Assembly: GCA_022575985.1 (NCBI GenBank)
Contig: JAKSXM010000269.1
Location: forward strand, 1,488,001-1,552,000
DNA: 64,000 nt
DNA from: Anagrus nilaparvatae
Lineage: Eukaryota; Arthropoda; Insecta; Hymenoptera; Mymaridae
Direction of reading: 5' to 3'
The position numbers and the translations under genes were made by a program. Shown piece after piece: positions 46,061 through 56,359 of this stretch. Within the stretch, counting starts at the first letter, position 1. Every line of letters starts with the position of its first letter. Below the pieces are notes generated by a model. It was not told the DNA's origin and made no database searches. It worked only from the letters and a program-made list of their open reading frames with translations.

Positions 46061-47156
46061 TAATACTAATACAATTAAAAATATTTAGAAATTAATAATT
46101 TTTTTAAAGAAAGAAGAGAAACAATTTTTTTTTAATTGCAATGATTTATTTCTGAACTATTAGGTATTCAGCTTCAGATTTATATATTGTTTTTTTATTC
46201 CGGAAGGTTAAATAAAAAAAAAGTAATTTTTACCGTAAGACGTTTTATTTTAAGAAACTACATACAATATTTTGCGCGAGTAAGAGAATCTAACTTACAC
46301 TTATAAACGTAACTTTCTTTGGAAAATAATGTTCCTACAAAAAAATGTGTCATTACATTTTTTGTGTAAAATTTTTTTGCTATCAAATGATAGAAAATAG
46401 GAAGATCCTACGGAGCTAAATTTTTTATATTTTGAACCGTTAACGAGATATTTTTAAAAAATTGAAAAAACGTTGATTTTGCCCTAATTATTTGGTATTT
46501 CCTTGCTCGATAGACATAAAAAAAAATGGTAAAGCTAAAATTACCTTCTTTTAAGTTTCATTTTAAACCATAATGGGTCTATCATGGAAATACTTGGTAC
46601 TTAAAATTCAAGGATTTAGCAAAGTATAAACACGCACAAATACATGCAGCATCTTGAGAAATTATGTAACGAATAATTTTCTAAAATTAGTGTGAGGATT
46701 GTGATTTATGGAAAATAACTTAGAAAAATCAAAATTTAATTTTAAAATAATCTCTTGTATAATATTTATTAACTTCATATAAATTTCACTTGATAATCTT
46801 GCAAATATTATAGTTTAATTTTTGACTTATAATTCTTTTTTATAATTCTTTTAATTTATTGATTTTAAATAGCGATTTTCACTGACAAAATACATGATAA
46901 TATTCGATAACGATGCTAAAAACCCGGCGTACGAGACGACAGTAACGAAGAAGGCGAAGGCGACAGCGCTGGTCGCGCGTGCGTAAAACTATGAAACGAT
47001 CGAACGATTCAATTAGTCGTTTCTGCAATTTATATCAAAATGATAAAATTTAAACTTATTTATTTATTAACAATTAGAATTCGAAAAAATCGAGACGTAC
47101 AAAAACCTATGTATTAAATATATAATGAAAAAATTACCGCAATGAATAATAATAAT
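46061..47156. other. AT-rich non-coding stretch
   Basis: No gene, no clear repeat. Slightly GC-richer at 46920-47000. Ends at the target duplication of LINE copy 2. Confidence 0.4.
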
Positions 47157-47191
47157 AATAAATATGCATATACTCGGCCAGGTGGGATGAC

Positions 47192-48250
47192 ATGATCCGG
47201 TCCCTCGAGTACGATTTCCGGATACCCAGGTATCTGGGTAGCGTACTAAAGGATTACCTGCGGGACCGGAGACTGCTCTACGACACGCTTGACGGTAGGC
47301 GTGAAATGGTTTTGAGTGCAGGCATCGCGCAAGGTTCGGTTCTCGGACCGGACCTGTGGAATGCCTTTTACGATGGCTTGTTGCGCGTCCATTTCCCGGA
47401 AGGAGTTTCCCTGATCGGGTACGCCGACGACGTGGCCCTGACCATAACTGGCAGGGACATGGAAGTGACCCAGGAGAGGTTGAATCTAGTCATGAGACGG
47501 ATCAATCTCTGGATGGGCGATCACGGGCTCCAGCTTGCGATCCCAAAAACGGAGATCGTACTGCTGACCCGTCGAAGGGTTCCTACCGACTTCGATGTAA
47601 TTATCGACGACGGCGGAAACCCTCACACGATCCGAACCAGAACATCGGTGAAATACCTGGGAGTTCAGCTTGATAACAAGCTGACCTTCTGGGAGCAATT
47701 TCAGAGGTCGTGTGAAAAGGCAGCGTCGGCCGCATCCTCCCTGTCAAGGCTCATGGCCAACATTGGGGGACCCAAACCAGGGAAGCGGAGGCTCCTGATG
47801 TCAGTCGTCAACTCTGTCCTGCTCTACGGATCAGAAGTCTGGGCGAAGACCACAGAAACTGCCAAGTACAGACGAAAAATATCGTCGGTACAGAGGCAGG
47901 CGGCAGTGAGGATCGCCTGTGGATACCACACGGTATCTCTAGAGGCGATCCAGGTTGTTGCTTCGGTGATACCCATTGACCTGCTAGCGTTGGAGCGGAA
48001 ATTCATCTACGAGAGCGTAGAAGAGCGCGAAGTGGCTTCCACTCGCGCCCGCTTCAACTCTATGAAAGCATGGAAGAAACGATGGAAAAAGAACCAAGAG
48101 AAAAATGCCCTGTGGACGCGCAGTAAGAATCTGGGGCGTAGCCGGCGACCGCGTTCGCTGGTGGTCTCCCAGTTGTACACTTTGTACAACTGGGCGGTCA
48201 TGGAAATTTGCGGGTCTTTAAGGCCCGCAAACACTCCATGGCTGATGTAA
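47192..48250 (+). CDS. R1-like LINE reverse transcriptase, C-terminal half, intact frame
   Basis: This is the longest uninterrupted LINE frame here (352 codons), though it lacks the RT N-terminus and the endonuclease. It contains VLSAGIAQGSVLGPDLWNAF, the catalytic GYADDVALTI, HGLQLAIPKTEIVLLTRRR, KYLGVQLDNKLTFWEQF, VNSVLLYGSEVWA and VQRQAAVRIACGYHTVS, then PIDLLALERK. It ends RPANTPWLM. The Met used as start is internal to the original protein. Copies 1 and 3 carry a CCHC knuckle after the equivalent of position 48080. Here the text changes to a basic stretch (KKRWKKNQEKNALW) and stops. RT would copy element RNA at a nicked target, but this truncated protein is not expected to work alone. 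Confidence 0.85.
   Translation: MIRSLEYDFRIPRYLGSVLKDYLRDRRLLYDTLDGRREMVLSAGIAQGSVLGPDLWNAFYDGLLRVHFPEGVSLIGYADDVALTITGRDMEVTQERLNLVMRRINLWMGDHGLQLAIPKTEIVLLTRRRVPTDFDVIIDDGGNPHTIRTRTSVKYLGVQLDNKLTFWEQFQRSCEKAASAASSLSRLMANIGGPKPGKRRLLMSVVNSVLLYGSEVWAKTTETAKYRRKISSVQRQAAVRIACGYHTVSLEAIQVVASVIPIDLLALERKFIYESVEEREVASTRARFNSMKAWKKRWKKNQEKNALWTRSKNLGRSRRPRSLVVSQLYTLYNWAVMEICGSLRPANTPWLM
48168..48228 (+). other. Twin hairpins near the LINE copy 2 tail
   Basis: CCCAGTTGTACA (48168-48179) pairs perfectly with TGTACAACTGGG (48183-48194) around a 3-nt loop. Then GCGGGTCTT (48210-48218) pairs with AAGGCCCGC (48220-48228) with one G-T wobble. Both lie within about 50 to 110 nt of the poly(A). Confidence 0.75.
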
Positions 48251-48307
48251 GATTCACATATTTCCCTTAAAAAAAAAAAAAAAAAAAAATAAATAAATAA
48301 ATATGCA

Positions 48308-49318
48308 AGAACAGATAAATGAAAACAGAGAGTAAAGAAAAAAAGTTAGAACCAATCCGGAAGCCATCGGTTACGATTGAGCCTACCGACGAAACAATCT
48401 AACTTGAAAGCCTTTGGTTAATTTCGGACTTACCGGGTAGTGAGCAAAGTATTCTTTCCAATTCCTTATTCACTAATCTCAGCTTAAATCTTGTACTGAT
48501 AGCTTCGTCACAATTTTGTCGTTATTATTTCTTCGTTACGGTTTTTCGTGATACTTTATTTAATATTAACTACTAGTAGAAATAAAAAAAAATAACAGTA
48601 TGGTACGATAACAAGAAAGAAGTACACTTGAATATTTTTATTTTTTTTTCTCAACCTTGAAAACTCCCACATAACATAGAGAGTTCCGATTGTCTGACAT
48701 CGAAAAAATCGGAAAATACTTTGGATGAAAAATCAAAGATTATCATGAAAAATGAAAAATTATCATTTTTCAATTATGAAAGATTTTCATGAAAAACGAG
48801 AGATTGTTATTTTTCCCTCAGACACGGAGAAAATTATTTTGTATATTTTGCAAGGTTAATTTTAGTAAAACGGGGTTAGTTTTAAAAACAAAAAAATTTT
48901 GTAAATTTTACAAATTAGAAATTAAAATATTGTAATTCTAACTATAAACATGGTTATATTTACAAAATATTTGAACAGAAAATAACAAAACTTTATGATG
49001 TATACATAACCAGCATTTTTGGTTATGTTTAACAGTTATTTTTCTCCGTGGACGGTTCATTTTCTTACCAAAATATAACAGAAACAAGTTAAAGTGGGCG
49101 GGTCTTTTGCAGTCAAGAAGAAAAAGGGATTTCCGTTTGATTTTTTCGGGAAAAAATAATTAATTTAGACACATGAAAATTGTTGCAAATGAAAGATAAG
49201 TTATTAAAGAATAGAATTTTATTTTTTTTTTTTAATTTATAGATGGCGCTATAGTCTATCGGCTGCCAGGATCATCTTAAACACACGAAACTGAAAAATT
49301 TTATTATTTAATCATTTT
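48308..49318. other. AT-rich non-coding stretch
   Basis: No gene. Around 48735-48815 the words TTATCATGAAAAAT / ATTTTTCATGA recur in both orientations, giving local hairpin potential. Confidence 0.4.
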
Positions 49319-49433
49319 GGTTCCTCATAGAGGAACCTTTGTGATAGATGAAATTTTGATTTTCGATATTTTGGCATATAAGCACGTTTTGAGACCTCAG
49401 GAAGCTAAAAAACCGGTTTTAAAAAAAAGTCTG

Positions 49434-49472
<39 letters not shown>

Positions 49473-50983
49473 ATGTATGTATGTATGTATGTCGCACTGT
49501 AACCGGTGATATTTCACAGCCAACACGACATTAAGACCTAATTTTTTTTTCAAAATTTTTTTCACCAAAAAAGCTCGAGGTACTTTTTTTTTTTTTTAAT
49601 TTGGATGTAATACCTCATTTATTTCCACGAAAGTACTTATATTTGAAAGTATGGTTTTTACTCGATATCTCGAATCTTATAATTTATTTTTTGAAAATTT
49701 TTTTCTCAAAATTTTTTTCACCAAAAAATACAAAAAATGACAATTTTTTTTTTCCTTTTGGACGCAGTAATTGATTTATTTCTGTGGAAGTACTAGTTTT
49801 AGAAATATCGTTTATAGTAATTTTTTGGACCTGATACTTAATTTTTTCAAAATTTTTTTCTCAAAATTTTTGTCGCCAAAAAATACAAAAAACGCCAAAA
49901 TTTTTTTTATTTTAGGACGTAATACTTAATTTTTTCCTATGAAAGTACGAATATCTAAAATTATCGTTTGTAAAGGATTTCTCCATCGGATACGTAATTT
50001 TTCGAAATTTTTTTTTTCAAAACTTTTTTCATAAAAAAATTAAAAAAACACTATAATTTTTTTTCTTTTTGGACGTAATACCTCATTTATTTCCACGAAA
50101 GTACTTATATTTGAAAGTATGGTTTTTACTCGATATCTCGAATCTGATACTTAATTTTTTGAAAATTTTTTTCCCAAAATTTTTTTCACCAAAAAATACA
50201 AAAAATACCAATTTTTTTTTTCTTTACGGACGCAGTACTTAATTTATTTCTGTGGAAGTACTAGTTTTAGAAATATCGTTTATAGTAATTTTTTGGACCT
50301 GATACTTAATTTTTTCAAAATTTTTGTTCTCAACATTTAAAAAAAATAAAAATAAAAAAAACTGCAATATTTTTTTTCTTTTTGGATATAGTACCTAATT
50401 TTTTATTATGAAAGTGCCAATATCTGAAAATATCGTTATTACTCGATATCTCCAATCTGACACTTAATTTTTTGAACTTTTTTTTCTCAAAACTTTTTGC
50501 ATAAAAAAATAAAAAAAACAGCAATATTTTTTTGCTTTTTGAAAGTAGTACCTCATTTTTTTCTGTGGGAGTACTAGTTTTAGAAGTATACTTTTTAGTC
50601 AATATTTTGGTACTGAAACTTAATTTTTTGAAAATTTTTCTCTCAAAATTTTTTGCATAAAAAAATTAAAGAAACAGCATTATTTTTTTTCTATTTGGAC
50701 GTAGTACCTAATTTTTTCCTATGAAAGTACTTATATGTAGAATTATCGTTTTTACTCTATATCTCCAATTGATACTTAATTTTTTGAAAATTTTTTTCTA
50801 AAAATTGTTTACATAAAAAAATTAAAAAAATAGCAATATCTTTTTTCTTTTGGGACGTAGTATTTAATTTTTTTCCATGAAAGTACTAATATCTAGAATT
50901 ATCATTTTTATTAGATAAAATAGACCATTAAGAACATTTTGTTATTGTTAATGAGGAACCATAGTGCCAATTACTTGGCAGCG
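49319..50983 (+). mobile_element. Hairpin-ended repeat element, copy B
   Basis: Starts GGTTCCTCATAGAGGAACC (49319-49337). It carries the conserved block ending AAAAAACCGG, then a (TG)n(TATG)n microsatellite (about 49432-49492), then several internal repeats marked by GAAAGTACTTATATTTG or relatives. It ends GAGGAACCATAGTGCC plus the hairpin TGCCAATTACTTGGCA (50965-50980). Same layout as copy A with more internal units. Confidence 0.75.
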
Positions 50984-51421
50984 TTTTTTTTTATATGAAT
51001 GGATCAGAATAATTATTTTTTCAAAATTTAAAAGTTGATACTGAGTTTTCAGTTTTTTTCTTCATTAGTTAATAAAAAAATTTTGGAAACCAATATTCAA
51101 AATCCCTTTTATTCATATTCTTATAAATATTTTTAGTTAAATTTAGAGTTCCGATATTGGTATTGAAAATATCGGTCTGGGCCATATAGGTCTTGGTATT
51201 GCAGAGCTTAATATCGTATCAGTATTGGTAAATATCGAAATATCGAATTTCGAAATAAAATTTTTAAATGCTGATATTCTTTTTTTTAAATTATTCTTTA
51301 TCAATAAATCCATAACCTCAATGTATTTATTTTTCTTTTATCTAAATTTATTGTAACCTCAATGTGTTTTTTGTAACTTAAAACAGTTTATTTTTTCGTT
51401 TACCAAAATTTTTTGTGTTCA

Positions 51422-52168
51422 ATGGCTGAAATTAATACAGGAGGTAATAAACTTATTTACAAAACGTATTTTTCTTCCTAGCGGGCCGAAAACACTTTTT
51501 TCGCCCCACAACGAAAACGAAAAAAACGCGTTTTCACCCCACTGAGAAAGAAAAATTTCGTTTTGTCCATGGGAACAAAAAAAAATACCCCAGATCGTAG
51601 TTTACCATCCTCGGCTTTGCCTCGGATGCTAATTAACGTGCGATCTGGGCCATTCTTTTTTTTTGCTCCCTTGGTTAAAAATGTACTATTACATGTCTAG
51701 GGAAAAAAAACCTGTTTTCTCCCCTAGGGAGACGGCTTTTTTGCCCATTATATGTAAAACTATATTTTAGAACACGGGACAAAATATGGGGTTCGAATTT
51801 TGCATGCTGTCTGCACTCGCTCGCTACGCTCGCTTGTGCATACAACTGCATGCAAAGGCGACACCAATATTTTATCCCTTGTTTAATAAATAGCTATTTT
51901 GTATTCAAAAGATGAAACTGGTGAAAAAATCGGAATTTGTAATTTATGTCGTGATAAAAAAGTAGAAAAAAATGTAAAAATGAAAAATGGAAACACATCT
52001 GGTCTAAGGAAGCATCTGAATATTTACCATCCCCAAGAATATAAACTTTTATTTGGTCATATAACTGCAAAAAAAAGATCAAGATTAAAAGACGAATCTC
52101 TAAAAGAACTCTTGTGCATAAATTCTTGGCCCAGATCTAAATTGTGTGAAATTTTATGTGAAATATAA
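51422..52168 (+). pseudogene. hAT transposase N-terminus with BED zinc finger, interrupted
   Basis: ATG at 51422 begins MAEINTGGNKLIYKTYF, then the insertion (51476-51897). The frame resumes with FVFKRDETGEKIG-like text and continues ICNLCRDKKVEKNVKMKNG, then TSGLRKHLNIYHPQEYKLLF. The C-x2-C...H-x4-H spacing with SGL.KHL is a BED-type zinc finger, the DNA-binding start of hAT transposases. The frame stops at 52166-52168 without the catalytic domain. Deletion of the core is typical of non-autonomous copies. Whether the short BED protein is made is unknown. Confidence 0.75.
51476..51897. mobile_element. Foldback-like insertion in the hAT BED exon
   Basis: Comparison with the copy at 28912-29397 shows that text CGTATTTTT...GTATTCAAAAG is split here. 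TATTTT occurs at both edges and may be a short duplication. The insert contains a large hairpin (about 51571-51681): GGGAACAAAAAAAAA and CCCAGATCG pair with CGATCTGGG and TTTTTTTTTGCTCCC. A GGGTTCGAATTT word near 51789 resembles a Pol III B box, but no A box is evident. Confidence 0.6.
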
Positions 52169-52481
52169 TTCTATTTTCTAAATAAATACATTTAAAAAAT
52201 TATTTTTTTCTAAACCAATACAAATACCACCAATATATCGACCTCTTTGATATCGATATCGTATCGAAAATAGGACATCAGTTTTGTCTTGGTATTGTCT
52301 TGAAAATCGAGACAATATCGATACGATATCGATATTATATCGAAATATCGCGGAACTCTAGTTAAATTTATACAAATTTTCAAGTAATGTTGAGTAGATC
52401 TTTAGCTACACTGTACGCAAGTTCAAAAGACGTTGATTTTCGGGAACAGCAACTTTTAGCGTTATATGTAATTTAAAAAAG

Positions 52482-53223
52482 AAAGATATTGTTGCATCAA
52501 TTGACCAGTACTGGGTTGAAATAAATTTATTTAACTAATCTTTAAAAAATTTGATGTTTTATTATTTAGTTATACGTTTCGCCTGTTTTAATTACAGGCC
52601 TTATCAATAAATGTAAAAAATATGTTTACATGTATAAAAAAGATTAAAAAAAATTATTAATACAAAAAATATATATATAAAAAAATTTTACCTATAACAT
52701 ATAAAATATTTATCAGAAAAAAGTTGTACATTTTTATTATTAATTAAAACTATCAGTTGTGTTGGATTGCTATACATTATCACTTAGTTTTCATAACAAA
52801 TAAGTCTGTGTGTAATGGTGTGGCCGTTTTTATTGTAAATCTATGTGTAATTGATGAAGTTTTATCACTTGGTAAAAAATTATAAAGGTAAATAAATTTC
52901 TAATTAGAAATATATAAGATCAAAATTTTACTTGGATAGATCGATTCATTTATTTACCTTTATTAGTAAGTCTATGTGGTTATGAGAGTATAAAAAGTTG
53001 AATATCAATAACTGAAAATGATGACTGTTTGAAAATTAATATGTATTAATTTATATGTGTAAGTTGATTCAGTGTGTTAATTGTGTGTATGTAAGAGTCA
53101 TTTAAATTATTGGTGTCTTATTTAAGTTGATGGTTGGATGATGTAGTTGAATTTGCATACTAAAGATTAGTTAAATAAATTTATTTCAACCCAGTACTGG
53201 TCAATTGTTGCAACAATATCTTT
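52482..53223. mobile_element. Element with 63-bp inverted ends, possibly Penelope-derived
   Basis: 52482-52544 and 53161-53223 are reverse complements with one mismatch (core GACCAGTACTGGGTTGAAAT). The interior is AT-rich without a gene. On the minus strand a hammerhead-like motif lies just inside the left end (52566-52612). The same arrangement, motif then inverted terminal repeat, is seen at the Penelope-like element 57622-59461, which suggests this is an internally deleted relative. The class is otherwise open. Confidence 0.65.
52566..52612 (-). ncRNA. Degenerate hammerhead-ribozyme-like motif
   Basis: Minus-strand reading: TTGATAAG, then stem GCCTGT / ACAGGC around a 7-nt loop, then GAAAC GTA. 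The stem-II hairpin, the GAAA box and the minimal AC/GU stem III match a hammerhead. The CUGANGA box has two changes and there is one extra base before stem II. Probably inactive or only a relic. Confidence 0.35.
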
Positions 53224-53282
53224 TTAATATTAAACTAAATATGGGTGATACATTGAATATTATTTATGATAATTTAAAAAAC

Positions 53283-54407
53283 GCTGCCAAGTGATTGGCA
53301 CTATGGTTCCTCATCAACAATAGCAAAATATTTATAATGGTCTATTTTATCTAATAAAAATGATGTTTTTTTAATTTTTTTATATGAAAAATATCAAAAA
53401 AAAAATTTGAAAAATTACGTATCAGATGGAAAAAATCCTTTAAAAACAATAATTCTAGATATTAGTACTTTCATAGAAATAAATTAATTACTACATCCAA
53501 AAAGAAAAAAAATTATTGTGTTTTTTTAATTTTTTTATACAAAAAATTTTGAAAAAAAAAATTTCGAAAAATTACATATAAGATGGAGAAATCCTTTAAA
53601 ACCATAATTCTGGATATTAGTACTTTCATAGAAATAAATTAGGTACTACGTCCAAAAAGAAAAAAAATTATTGTGTTTTTTTAATCTTTTCATACAAAAA
53701 ATTTTGAAAAAAAAAATTTCGAAAAATTACATATCAAATGGAGAAATCCTTTAAAAACGATGATTCTGGATATTAGAACTTTCCTAGAAATAAATTAGGT
53801 ATTACGTCCAAAAAGAAAAAAAATATTTCTGTTTTTTTTATTTTTTTATTAAAAAAATTTTGAAAAAAAAAAATATCGAAAAATTACGTATCACATGAAA
53901 TAATCATTTAAAAACGATAATTCTAAATATTCGTACTTTCGTAGAAAAATATTAAGTACTACATCCTAAAAAAAAAAAAAAATTGGCATTTTTTATATTT
54001 TTTGGTGGCAAAAATTTTGAGAAAAAAATTTTCAAAAAATTAAGTATCAGGTCCAAAAAATTACTTTTATAGAGGTTCTTAAAACTAGTACTTCCGTGGA
54101 AATAAATTAGGTACTACGTCCAAAAAGAAAAAATAAATTTGTATTTTTTGTATTTTTTTGTGAAAAAATTTTGGGAAAAAAATTTTCAAAAAATTAAGTA
54201 TCAGATTCGAGATATCGAGTAAAAACCATACTTTCAAATATAAGTACTTTCGTGGAAATAAATGAGGTATTACATCCAAATTAAAAAAAAAAAAAAGTAC
54301 CTCAAGCTTTTTTGGTGAAAAAAATTTTGAAAAAAAAATTAGGTCTTAATGTCGTGTTGGCTGAGAAATATCACCGGTTACAGTGCGACATACATACATA
54401 CATACAT

Positions 54408-54459
<52 letters not shown>

Positions 54460-54569
54460 TTTTTTTAAAAACCGGTTTTTTAGCTTCCTGAGGTCTCAAA
54501 ACGCGCTTATATGCCAAAATATCGAAAATAAAAATTTCACCTATCACAAAGGTTCCTCTATGAGGAACC
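53283..54569 (-). mobile_element. Hairpin-ended repeat element, copy C (inverted)
   Basis: The start hairpin GGTTCCTCTATGAGGAACC is at 54551-54569. The microsatellite (CATA)n(CA)n follows at about 54388-54456. The 3' hairpin end (GCTGCCAAGTGATTGGCA) is at 53283-53300. It is the reverse of copy B, so B and C form a 5-kb inverted pair around the hAT and 63-bp-end elements. Confidence 0.75.
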
Positions 54570-55235
54570 AAAAGAAAGTTTATTTTTAAATAAATTTCCT
54601 TTCATATGCGAAAATTTTCAAGTGTTTAAGTTAATTATTTCTGCCCGAAAAAATCAAACAAAAAACCCTTTTTTGCCTCTTGTATGTAAAGGACCCGCAT
54701 TCTCTAATAACCTTTTCGGATCAATAATATAACTAATAGTAAACCATGTGGTTTATCTTCACGGTTAACCATTTAGTTATTACAGGATAAATTATTACGT
54801 TTTTTTTTTGTGAGTTAGCTATTATCAAGTTAGTTTTAAACCTTTTTATTTAACCTCAAATACAAATTTTTGACAAATGTAATGTCCTATTTCTAAAAAC
54901 ATTAAATACTAGTAAAATAACAGCATTTCATACAGATTAACGCGTTCGAACCACTAATGACTCACCACAGTGTTAGTTTTAAAGTACTAGAACTAGATAG
55001 CCACATAACTATTAAGGACTGTATTTCTATATCTGGAAATAAAAAATTCTGTTTATTTAACATATATCTACAATTCAATTATAAATAATTTTAGATTATT
55101 ACATAAATAAGTCAATAATTATCTGTAATTTTATAATTATGATCCAATTTTAATAAAGTTATTATAAATTATTATAAGTCATTATAAATTCTTTTTAATT
55201 ATAAATTTTAATAATTATTTTTATTTTTTTGCAAA
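54570..55235. other. AT-rich non-coding, end of proposed intron
   Basis: No gene seen. It ends in a pyrimidine tract (TTTTTATTTTTTTGCAAAG) that leads into the exon at 55240. Confidence 0.4.
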
Positions 55236-55239
55236 GCAG

Positions 55240-56359
55240 ACAACGGCTTCTTTAATAATCAATACGGAATCAAATTCTGTGACAAAACCTGCAGTTTTAG
55301 ATCCAGATGATCCTGTTACTCTCAAAGACCCTCGAATTAAAGTATCTTCTTCTGAAAATATTACAACCTGTACCACAAAACTAGATTTAGAGGATGTATG
55401 CTGTGAAACGCAAAATATGCAAGATATCAAACAACAAAAATCATTACAACTTAATTTACATTTGCAACATAAAATTAAGGAAACAGTACGATCGGAAACC
55501 AGTGACAGTTCATTAACTAAGAATAATTTATCAAAATCTGAATTAAAAAGTGAAAGCTTTAATAAAACTCATAACCAAATTAGTAATCAAAGTCAAAAAA
55601 CTAATATTAAAGCTGAAAATAGTAAAATTAGTGATAAAATTTTTTCAACTAAAAAAGATTCGCAGAAAAAGGATAATTCTCATCGAGCTAACGATAATAG
55701 TAGACTGCAATTACCTTTTACACAAAGTACAATAATTCAGTCGAAGAATTCTTCCTCGCCTCTGACATCTGTAATGACTTTAACGTCTGGAACAACGTTG
55801 AAAAGTACATCGCCTCAGAATTCTTCTTTGAAAAGTTCTATACCAAATTCTTCCACCTCCCGTAAAGTAGGTAATAAATGTCGATTAAAAGATGGTGCAA
55901 TATCAAATACATCAAACAAAATAGCAAAACTTGATAATAGTATACATTGCCCTAAAGTCGAAACCAATTTAACTTTACCAGTATCTTTGAATATACAAAA
56001 ATCTCAGCGTTTCTTGAATTTACCAAAAAAATGTAAATCTAGAAAGCGAACTCCTAGTCCTAATATATCCTATCGTATTCCTCGTCGCTCTTCAGATAAG
56101 AAGTCAAATTTGCAAGAACATGATGAAGAAGAACAATCCGGTGCTTTGATTGTTTCACCCCCACATCCTCCTACTTTCAAGGAAATTAAGTCAAATATGA
56201 GAAACAGGAATTACATCAGGAGAAATAAAGATGGTAGTCAAAGTCCTTCCAATAAAATTTCTGAGAAGCATGATCTTTTCAGTGAAGCCAGTAAGGATGA
56301 AGATTTAAGAACGTCACTAATCACTGCTAGTAAAGCAATCAATGCGCCCCTTGACACGA
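55240..56359 (+). CDS. Large exon 3 of candidate Pcf11-like gene
   Basis: It is bounded by a tandem acceptor (GCAAAG|CAG|ACA) and a donor (ACGA|GTAAGT at 56360) and runs open for 373 codons in phase 0. The protein (TTASLIINTESNSVTKPAVL then DPDDPVTLKDPRIKVSSS) is hydrophilic and Ser/Lys/Asn-rich with an SR-like patch (KKCKSRKRTPSPN) and IPRRSSDKKS. It ends with VSPPHPPTFKEIKSNMRNR and NYIRRNKDGSQSPSNK. Pcf11 proteins have a long disordered Ser/Lys-rich middle with repeated DPR(L) motifs after the coiled coil, matching in type. Pcf11 links the polymerase CTD to cleavage and polyadenylation and termination in the nucleus. The open frame past 56359 (to 56424) is intron read-through. Exit phase is 1, and the next exon was not found in the window. 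The name is inferred; exon status is stronger than identity. Confidence 0.65.

Larger units (their letters stand above)
47169..48295 (+). mobile_element. R1-like LINE, copy 2, 5'-truncated, 12-bp TSD
   Basis: The target duplication AATAAATATGCA lies at 47157-47168 and 48296-48307. The copy starts inside RT (ARWDDMIRSLEY) and ends in poly(A) with a TAAA run. Its 3' end differs from copies 1 and 3: no zinc knuckle, and two hairpins before the tail. It is on the + strand. Confidence 0.85.
51144..52360 (+). mobile_element. hAT element with BED finger fragment and perfect 8-bp TSD
   Basis: Ends read TAGAGTTCCG at 51144 and its reverse complement at 52351-52360. The identical 8-mer GTTAAATT flanks it (51136-51143 and 52361-52368). 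Subterminal regions are rich in ATATCGATAT-type words in both halves. It contains only the beginning of a transposase and is split by a roughly 420-bp insertion at 51476-51897. Non-autonomous hAT copy. A second partial copy is at 28912-29397 on the minus strand. Confidence 0.9.

Noticed and set aside
51781..51800. tRNA-like B box (GGTTCGAAT)
   Set aside because: No A box at a proper distance and no cloverleaf; not called as a tRNA or SINE.
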